From positions 124,001 through 188,000 of the forward strand of contig JAFDXJ010000010.1 of NCBI GenBank assembly GCA_018268015.1: a stretch of 64,000 nucleotides of DNA, read 5' to 3'. The notes below the pieces were generated by a model, which saw nothing but the letters and a program-made list of their open reading frames with translations, ran no database searches and had not been told where the DNA came from. Positions 26,316-33,671 of the stretch are shown here, piece by piece. Both the position numbers and the translations under genes were made by a program. Numbering within the stretch: the stretch's first letter is position 1; the number at the start of each line of letters is the position of its first letter. Source of the DNA: Bacteroidota bacterium. GTDB lineage: Bacteria; Bacteroidota; Bacteroidia; Chitinophagales; Chitinophagaceae.

Positions 26316-27140
26316 ATGAAAAAAAGTTTTTTGTTCTTCTCATTCATGACGGTCCTTTTTTTTTCTTGCAAAAATGACAAAAAAAATAACCCAACTGATA
26401 CCGTATCAGAAATTGTAAAAGAAAAATTTTCACCGGAAGTTTCCCAATTGCAACGATTACTTTTATCAAAGCCTGACAGCACGGGTCTCAGATTAAAATT
26501 GGCCATGTTATTGGATAGCATTGGCCAGCCAAAAGAGGCGATCTTACAAGTGGATACTCTTTTAAGAAAGGATAGCTTGAATTATGGGTTATGGTTTACC
26601 CATGGTCAATTAGCTGAAGATATACCGGATACGGCAATGGCCATAAAAAGTTATCAAAAGGCTATTTCAATTTACAATTCTCCGGACGCTTTATTGTCTT
26701 TAGCCAATATTTATGCAGAGCAAAAGAATAATGAAAGCCTGATTATATGCCAACGATTATCAGAGATGTCATTAGGCCGGGAATATGATGCGCATTGCAA
26801 TTTTATTACCGGTATATATTATGCCCGTACCGGTAACAAAGCCAAAGCACTGCAATACTTCAACAGTTGTATTGCAAATAATTATACCTATATGGAAGCT
26901 TATATAGAAAAGGGCTTAATATATTTTGATCAAAAAGATTATCGAAATGCTCTGTCGGTTTTCCAATTTGCTTCTACGGTCAATTCGATGGACCCGGACC
27001 CCTATTACTGGATGGGCCGCTGCTATGAGTTGATGAATCAGAAAGATAGCGCTTTATTAAAATTTCAACAATCGTATAGCCTTGACCGTTCAGACCCTCA
27101 GGTAAAAGCCGCTGTGGTAAGAATGGGTGGAAAAGATTAA
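26316..27140 (+). CDS. TPR-repeat lipoprotein
   Basis: I start at the ATG at 26316, which gives 274 residues with a lipoprotein signal (MKKSFLFFSF... then FFSC with Cys18). An upstream in-frame ATG at 26214 would bury the signal peptide. The mature part is helical with about five tetratricopeptide repeats, for example CNFITGIYYARTGNKAKALQYF, AYIEKGLIYFDQKDYRNALSVF and YYWMGRCYELMNQKDSALLKF. Such lipoproteins act as scaffolds at the envelope; the partner is unknown. It is followed after 56 bases by rpe. Confidence 0.85.
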   Translation: MKKSFLFFSFMTVLFFSCKNDKKNNPTDTVSEIVKEKFSPEVSQLQRLLLSKPDSTGLRLKLAMLLDSIGQPKEAILQVDTLLRKDSLNYGLWFTHGQLAEDIPDTAMAIKSYQKAISIYNSPDALLSLANIYAEQKNNESLIICQRLSEMSLGREYDAHCNFITGIYYARTGNKAKALQYFNSCIANNYTYMEAYIEKGLIYFDQKDYRNALSVFQFASTVNSMDPDPYYWMGRCYELMNQKDSALLKFQQSYSLDRSDPQVKAAVVRMGGKD

Positions 27141-27196
27141 AAGGCCGATTGAATATTTTTTGATTCGAAGATTTATTTTTACACAAATAAAAAAAT

Positions 27197-27844
27197 ATGG
27201 CCATCCTCGCACCATCATTCCTGGCTTCTGATTTCCTGCACCTGGAAAAGACTTGTAAAATGATTGATGAAAGTACGGCTGATTGGTGTCATCTCGATGT
27301 CATGGATGGCCGCTTTGTGCCAAATATCAGTTTTGGCATACCTATTATTGAACATATTCGAAGAGCCACAAAGAAAATTTGTGATGTTCATTTAATGATT
27401 CTTGATCCGGGGGATTATGCTTCCGCTTTTCAAAAAGCCGGAGCAGATATTTTATCCATCCATCTGGAGGCATGCCCTAATCTTCATCGCAATATTCAAC
27501 AAATTAAAGAACTGGGAATGAAAGCCAGTGTAGCTATTAATCCTCACACACCGGTATCTATGCTGCAAGATGTATTGGGAGATATTGATATGGTTTGTAT
27601 GATGAGTGTTAACCCCGGCTTTGGAGGTCAAAAGTTTATCCCGCATACTTTAGAAAAAGTCAAGGAATTACGCCGCATAATTGATGAGAAAAATTACCCG
27701 GTCATTATTGAAGTAGATGGAGGTGTGACCCTGGAAAATGCACCTTCTATACTTGCCGCCGGCGCGGATGCACTTGTCGCAGGAAGTAGCATTTTTAATA
27801 CAAAAGACCCGCTTGCTACTATTACGGCTTTTAAAAATTTATAA
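27197..27844 (+). CDS. rpe: Ribulose-phosphate 3-epimerase
   Basis: Interconverts ribulose 5-phosphate and xylulose 5-phosphate in the pentose phosphate pathway. The 215-residue TIM barrel has APSFLASDF, the metal/catalytic HLDVMDGRFVPNISFG, DVHLMI, NPHTPVSML, MMSVNPGFGGQKFIP and the final VDGGV...GADALVAGSSIF. All expected His and Asp ligands are present. Confidence 0.97.
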   Translation: MAILAPSFLASDFLHLEKTCKMIDESTADWCHLDVMDGRFVPNISFGIPIIEHIRRATKKICDVHLMILDPGDYASAFQKAGADILSIHLEACPNLHRNIQQIKELGMKASVAINPHTPVSMLQDVLGDIDMVCMMSVNPGFGGQKFIPHTLEKVKELRRIIDEKNYPVIIEVDGGVTLENAPSILAAGADALVAGSSIFNTKDPLATITAFKNL

Positions 27845-27967
27845 AGATTACGTGTTGTATAGCTTTAATATCTCATTGAAAAAATATTTCGAAGGGAATT
27901 GACAGGAAAATATTAAACGTAATGAGGTTAAAAACATTTCCCAAAAAATATTGAAATGCAACAACAA

Positions 27968-28762
27968 CTATATAACTAATTCCGGCAACTCCGGATAATT
28001 GCATGGTCTCATCGGATCCGTTTCTTCACGGAAATTTTTTGCAACGGTATAGGCTTCCATGATAGAACTATCTAACTGGTAAACGGCTAATTCTCTGATT
28101 CGATTTTCATCCAGAGTATCACTAATCCATTCTGCGGCAAGCGGCTCCGGCAAAATAACCGGCATCCTCTTTTTACTGTTATGTATTTTTTCCATAATTG
28201 AATTGGCTGCTGTAGTAACTATGGCAAAAGAATCAACCATTTCACCAGAGTCTTTATCTGTCCAGCTTTGCCAGATACCCGCCATAAAAAAACAGGATGT
28301 GTCTTTTATTTTAATGTGATACGGATATTTAAGTGAAGTCTTTAGCGGTAATCCTTTTTTTCCTAAAGGATAAACATGCCTCCATTCATAAAACCCGGAT
28401 GATAATACAAGGCATCTTCTCATTAATGCTGCCTGCCGAAACATTTTTTTCACCTGAAGAATTTCTTCACCAATGGCATTGAGAATAATGAGTGGCGGTT
28501 TGAATTTTCCATTATCCATTTTATAGCCATCACGCATTTTCTTTACCTCAGCACGATTCTTCAGATAGGGAGGAATAAACCCCCATTCCATCATTTTGAT
28601 TTCCCAGGAAAGATTTCCGGCAGCAACGATTACGGGCCATTGCGGGTAATCAAAGCCGCTTTGCACAGGACAGAATAAATCTGTTTGCAATACCTTTTGA
28701 CCAAGGTTCTTTAATTGAATAATTTCATTCGCCTTAATTTTAATGGCATTGTAATAACACAT
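27968..28762 (-). CDS. SRAP/HMCES-family DNA-protein crosslink protein (YedK-like)
   Basis: Forms a stable thiazolidine crosslink to abasic sites in single-stranded DNA, protecting replication forks. The 264 residues show the conserved catalytic set: Cys2 exposed after Met removal (MCYYNA), Asn95 in LNAIGEE, Glu126 in SSGFYEWRH, and His194 in IHNSKKRMPVIL. AGIWQSW and FAIVTTAAN are further family marks. A -7 box and a perfect 14-bp palindrome lie directly upstream. The gene is downstream of the TonB receptor gene but probably has its own promoter. Confidence 0.93.
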   Translation of the reverse strand: MCYYNAIKIKANEIIQLKNLGQKVLQTDLFCPVQSGFDYPQWPVIVAAGNLSWEIKMMEWGFIPPYLKNRAEVKKMRDGYKMDNGKFKPPLIILNAIGEEILQVKKMFRQAALMRRCLVLSSGFYEWRHVYPLGKKGLPLKTSLKYPYHIKIKDTSCFFMAGIWQSWTDKDSGEMVDSFAIVTTAANSIMEKIHNSKKRMPVILPEPLAAEWISDTLDENRIRELAVYQLDSSIMEAYTVAKNFREETDPMRPCNYPELPELVI

Positions 28763-28765
28763 AAA

Positions 28766-28800
28766 ACATTTGTGGTTAATGGTTTATTAACCACAAATGT
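28766..28800. repeat. Perfect 14-bp inverted repeat over the SRAP promoter
   Basis: Arms ACATTTGTGGTTAA (28766-28779) and TTAACCACAAATGT (28787-28800) are exact complements around a 7-base spacer. The repeat sits 3 bases before the SRAP start codon and 12 bases after the TonB-receptor stop. There is no T-run after it on the minus strand, so it is more likely an operator than a terminator. Confidence 0.75.
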
Positions 28801-28801
28801 A
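28794..28801 (-). promoter_or_regulatory. Candidate -7 box (TACATTTG) for the SRAP gene
   Basis: Minus-strand TACATTTG fits TAnnTTTG and overlaps seven bases of the palindrome's upstream arm. It would place the transcription start about 20-25 bases before the ATG at 28762, inside the palindrome. Confidence 0.5.
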
Positions 28802-28812
28802 GAATTCACAAA

Positions 28813-31605
28813 TTAAAAATTGAATGCAAGTCTTACAAATAGACGCGTACCATTGCCACCCATTTGCACAGAATCCCAGGGGCCACCGGTTTCATTATTA
28901 AATGCCCAGTATTTTGCATTGGCTACTGCACCCAGGCTTGGATGAATATTAAAAATATTATCCGCGCCAAAATACAAGGTGAAGGATTTATTGAATTGAT
29001 AACTACTAAAAAGATCAATAATTACTTTCTCATGATAGGGATATACATCCGGAACATATTTGTTGGGATTGTTATCTGTAGGAACCATAGGATCAATCCC
29101 TAAGCCATCTTCCCCATATCCTAATAAAGTTACAGAACCAAAATAAGTAAACCTGCTGCCAATAGAAAATTTATTGACAGTATATTCCAAGCTCAAAGCA
29201 GCTTTTGTCTCCGGAGCAGAAGCTAACAGAAATGCCTGTTCCCGGTCACTGTAAAAAGTCTCCTGATGGTCTTTGGTATCATTTAGTTTGGCAGGCACAT
29301 TAATTTTATCAATATTCATATTTTGAAAATTAGCTGTTAGTAATCCCCTAAATGATTGTTTTCCCCAATGTGTATTATAGTCAGCGACAAAATCTATTCC
29401 TTTATTAGTTGTATTAACTGCATTGGCAAAAAATTGAGCATAACTCACATTTAATTGCTGCATAGCCGCAATGAGTGCCGGATCTAGGGTTGCATCAGAT
29501 GCATCAAACTGACCACTTAATACGACCCTGTTCTTAATATTTACAATATATCCATCAATAGTAATATTGAAGCCAGGCATTGGTGTAATAGCTATACCTA
29601 TACTCCCCGTTAGTGATTTTTCCTGAACCAGGTCCGGAATACCGGCGGCTTTAGTAATCGGGCTATAATTAGGAGCAATTTTAACCTCATAAAGTTGTTG
29701 ACCTTGAACCGTTGTGAATGTAGAACTGAAATTAATTTGTTGCATTGAAGGCGCTCTGAAGCCTGTGGTAAATGAACCTCGTAAATTAATGAAGTCGGTG
29801 AGTTTATATCTGGATGAGATTTTGTAGTTGCTTGTAAAACCAAAATCACTATAATTTTCAGCTCGGATTGCAGCCCCTATTAACAACCTTTTACTGGCAT
29901 CTAATTCCATATCAACATATCCGGCAAAATTGTTTCTGTTTGCTTTCACAGCATCAGATGGTTGATATCCGGGAAATCCTTGGGAACCAGATGCTTTCGC
30001 AGGATCATAATTTTTATATGAGGCTTCTTCACCGGCATATAATTGATATTGTTCAAACCGGAATTCAGCACCTGCAGCAAAGTTGAAACCTGATGCAACG
30101 TGCGGTATTTCCTTACTAAAATTCAAGTTGGCTGTATTTTGTAAGAAGTTGAATCCGCCATCATCAAAGTGATTTTGATTCGGCCCGAGAGATGCATTAA
30201 ATGTCTTATCCCCATAAAAATGAAAATCATTTCTCCCAATTACGTTACTAAAATCCCAGTTCCATCCCCCTACAGTTTTTCCTCTTATTCCTGCGGCTAA
30301 AGACATATCTGAAACATGTGTTTGAATATGTGGATTAAAGTAATAAGTACCATCATCAGCCAACATAGTAATCCCGGGAACAAAAATCAAATTTCCATTA
30401 GCATCTGTTGGAGTTCTTTTCCAACCATTGTCATCCGGATCAGTAGAAAAATTTCTGGTAAATGCATACGCATCAGAAAACTTATAATTATATCCTCCAA
30501 ATGCATAAAAAGTAGTTGTTCTTTTTTCATTTAATGGCAATTCCATATTCAGCATGCCGCCGCCTTCCTGCAGGGATCCATCTCCAAAAGCGCGACGAAC
30601 ATAATTGATAGGTAATGAATATTCTATATTCGGAGTAATTTTATTATTCAATACTTGTCTGAAAGTTTTTTGGTTTGCCAGCAAATCTGCACTTAAATTA
30701 ATAAACCCATTTCTTTTACCGACCTTAAAACCATAATTCAATCCTATGGTTCCGGCATTTCCATCCACTTTCCCCTGGTAAGGATATTGGCCAGTTTGCT
30801 TAACATCCCAAGTATTAAAACGGGTATCATAATATCCTGAATAACCAATATCCCCGGTTAATTTACCAGTGGACTTTTTTAAAATAATATTGATTACACC
30901 GGCAATGGCATCAGATCCGTATTGTGCAGATGCTCCATCGCGTAAAATTTCAATTCGGTCAATTGACGAAACGGGAATCGCATTTAAATCTGTTCCAGAA
31001 TTTCCTCTGCCTCTTGTCCCAAAAACGGCCACAAAGGCGGTTTGATACCTTCTTTTTCCATTAATCAATACAAGCGTCTGATCAGTTCCCAGGCCTCTTA
31101 ATGAGGCGAGATCAGCATGATCAGCTCCATCACTTCCGCTTTGTTTATTATAATTAAATGATGGAGCTGCATAGTTTAAAATTGAAGTTAAGTCCATCCT
31201 GGCGGTAGGCAATGATGCCTGATTAATATTTATTACATCAATTGGTACTGGTGTTTGTGTATTGATTCTGCCGGGCCTCCTGGTTCCTACCATAACCACC
31301 TGCCCAAGTTCCTGTATCGATGGTACAAGTTGAATATTCAATGAAGTAAGGCCATTTGCATAAACGGCTTGTGGGGAATAACCAATAAAACTGATCCACA
31401 GTTTATCTGTTGAATTTGCAGAGATACTAAAGGCACCTTCTTTATTCGTTGTGATGCCTACCCCACTCACTGTATTTTGAATTGAAACGCCTTCCATCGC
31501 CGTACCGGTGGAAGCATCCGTTACTTTTCCTGAAATAGTTTGTTGTGCGTAGGAGTTTGTATAAAGTATTGCACTTATACAAAGTAATTGTATTAGTTTT
31601 CTCAT
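28813..31605 (-). CDS. TonB-dependent outer-membrane receptor
   Basis: A 930-residue active transporter powered by TonB. Order: signal peptide (1-20, ending SYAQ); a carboxypeptidase-regulatory-like beta-sandwich (about 22-95, [19 protein letters not shown]); the plug (about 115-245, with [22 protein letters not shown] and [30 protein letters not shown]-like text); and a 22-strand barrel ending in an aromatic residue (LFVRLAFNF). No SusD partner or periplasmic enzyme is adjacent, so the substrate is open. It resembles single-gene receptors for siderophores or other small ligands more than SusC. Confidence 0.93.
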   Translation of the reverse strand: [930 protein letters not shown]

Positions 31606-31719
31606 AAAAATTTAGTTTATAAAGCAATTTAAAATGAAATTATGAATCTTTCATCTTTATTTGCATTTAAATTTTGCGTGTCTTTTCAAAAAAAAGTTGC
31701 TTTTTTATAACCCCAAAAA

Positions 31720-33537
31720 TCAAGACTTTTTTTCAAACATTTTATCTATATAATCTTTGCGAAATTCAAGGAATACCGGAGTGCCGGAGGGTGTAAAACC
31801 CGGGGTATCACATTCAAATAAAGATTGAATCAAAACCAGCATTTCTTTTTGGGTAAGAGTATCTCCGGTTTTGACAGCATGTTGGCGGGCGAGGCTTCGG
31901 ATGAGTTTTTCCCTGGCATTTAATTCTACAGAAGCCTGAGCATGTTTAAATTGATCCAATAAGATTTCTAAAATGTTTTTATCATTATTTACAGGAATAT
32001 CGGCAGGTGTCCCCTGGATGAGGTAAGCATGCTTTCCGAATTGTTCTATCTGGTATCCCAATTCCTGGAGGTCGGGTAATAGGGTCTCCAGTAAAAGCGC
32101 ATCATCCGGGGTAAGATGTATGGTTTGCGGAAACAAACTTTGTTGTATTGCAGCTTTTTTTTCTTTTGAAAAAGAAGTAAATTTTTCATAAAGGATTCTT
32201 TCATGAGCCAGTTGCTGATTCACCAGGATAAATCCATTTTCCCTAACAGCCAGTATATACGCCTGGTGTAACTGTATGAAAGGAATTTCTGTTAAAATTT
32301 TTTTCCCTTCCTGCTGCAAGGGTAATATTTGTTGAGGTGTTTGTGGTGAAGTTGCAGGAATATAGAAGTCCTTCCAGTTTTTTAAGTTATTGTCCGGAGG
32401 AATGAAATGTGCCTGGTTTTTTTTAGTAAAATCCTGGTATATACCTGAAGAAGCTGCTTGTTGTTGTTTTTCAATATTAAAGGGTTTATTGACTGCATCC
32501 AGTTGTTGAATATCTGCATTCAAAGAAAAATCCAGTGAAGGAGAAATGCTGAATTGAGCCAGTGCATGTTTGATGGCAGCTTGAACAAAAGCATACATTA
32601 TTTTTTCATCCTCAAATTTAATTTCCTGTTTTGTAGGATGCACATTGATATCTACAATGGAAGGATCAAGATCAATATATAAAACGTATAATGGGAAGCT
32701 ATCTTTGGAAATCATATCCTGGTATGCACTCATGACGGCATGATTCAGGTAAGGACTTTTAATAAAGCGGTTGTTGACAAAAAGATATTGATCGCCACGT
32801 GTCTTCTTTGCAGAATCAGGCTTTCCGGCAAAGCCATAAATATTCATATAATCCGTTTCTTCTTTTACCGTTACCAGTTTAGAAGAATAGTGATTACCAA
32901 GCAGTTGTATTATGCGTTGTTTATGCGATCCGGGGTCTAAATGAAAAACTTCCTGGCCATTCTGTACAAGTGAAAAAAATATTTTAGGAAATGCCATAGC
33001 CACTCGTATAAATTCTTCTATGATATGGCGCATTTCCGCAGCATTACTTTTCAAAAAATTTCGTCTGGCCGGCACATTAAAAAATAAATTTTTCATGCTG
33101 ATATTAGTGCCATCCGGAGCTGCACAAGGTTCTTGCCTGGTAACCACGCTGTTTTCAATATGTAACAATACACCCAACTTATCTTCTCCCCTTTTTGTTT
33201 TCAATTCCACCTGTGCCACGGCAGCAATGGATGCAAGCGCTTCCCCACGAAAACCCATAGTTCGAATATGAAACAGGTCATCAATATTCTTAATCTTGCT
33301 TGTAGCGTGCCGCTCAAAACTAAGCCGGGCATCCGTTTCACTCATTCCTTTACCATTATCAATGACCTGCACAAGAGATTTCCCTGCATCTGCAACAATG
33401 AGTTGAATATGTGTGGCATCTGCATCCACCGCATTTTCCAATAATTCTTTCACGGCACTTGCCGGCCGCTGGATAACTTCTCCGGCAGCAATTTGATTAG
33501 CTATATTATCCGGCAATAATTCAATGATATCTGGCAC
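31720..33537 (-). CDS. mutL: DNA mismatch repair protein MutL
   Basis: A GHKL ATPase that links MutS mismatch recognition to downstream repair. The 605 residues have the N-terminal ATPase motifs ELLENAVDADAT, DNGKGM, TMGFRGEALASI and a transducer domain with VDINVHPTKQEIKF. The C-terminal dimerisation domain begins near residue 425. The metal-dependent endonuclease motif DQHA(X)2E(X)4E is altered to NQQLAHERILYE (440-451), and the CPHGRP motif to TPSGTP (582-587). The start is a GTG at 33537; the frame has a stop four codons earlier and no ATG between, with AAGG a few bases upstream. Confidence 0.95.
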   Translation of the reverse strand: MPDIIELLPDNIANQIAAGEVIQRPASAVKELLENAVDADATHIQLIVADAGKSLVQVIDNGKGMSETDARLSFERHATSKIKNIDDLFHIRTMGFRGEALASIAAVAQVELKTKRGEDKLGVLLHIENSVVTRQEPCAAPDGTNISMKNLFFNVPARRNFLKSNAAEMRHIIEEFIRVAMAFPKIFFSLVQNGQEVFHLDPGSHKQRIIQLLGNHYSSKLVTVKEETDYMNIYGFAGKPDSAKKTRGDQYLFVNNRFIKSPYLNHAVMSAYQDMISKDSFPLYVLYIDLDPSIVDINVHPTKQEIKFEDEKIMYAFVQAAIKHALAQFSISPSLDFSLNADIQQLDAVNKPFNIEKQQQAASSGIYQDFTKKNQAHFIPPDNNLKNWKDFYIPATSPQTPQQILPLQQEGKKILTEIPFIQLHQAYILAVRENGFILVNQQLAHERILYEKFTSFSKEKKAAIQQSLFPQTIHLTPDDALLLETLLPDLQELGYQIEQFGKHAYLIQGTPADIPVNNDKNILEILLDQFKHAQASVELNAREKLIRSLARQHAVKTGDTLTQKEMLVLIQSLFECDTPGFTPSGTPVFLEFRKDYIDKMFEKKS

Positions 33538-33620
33538 AACCTTATTTTATTCGGCTAAAAATACGTATAAAATTTTCGCGGAGACTAAAAACCTTAACTC
33601 CTGTTTACTGAATAGACCAC

Positions 33621-33657
33621 AAAAAAAGAAGCTGACTCAAAGCCAGCTTCTTTTTTT
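33621..33657 (-). terminator. Rho-independent terminator after the metalloprotease gene
   Basis: A-run plus GAAGCTG (to 33634) pairs with CAGCTTC plus T-run (33644-33657) around a 9-base loop. It lies 14 bases past the metalloprotease stop on the minus strand and 84 bases upstream of mutL. With A and T tracts on both sides it would work in either direction. Confidence 0.85.
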
Positions 33658-33671
33658 ATTTTCTAAAAATA

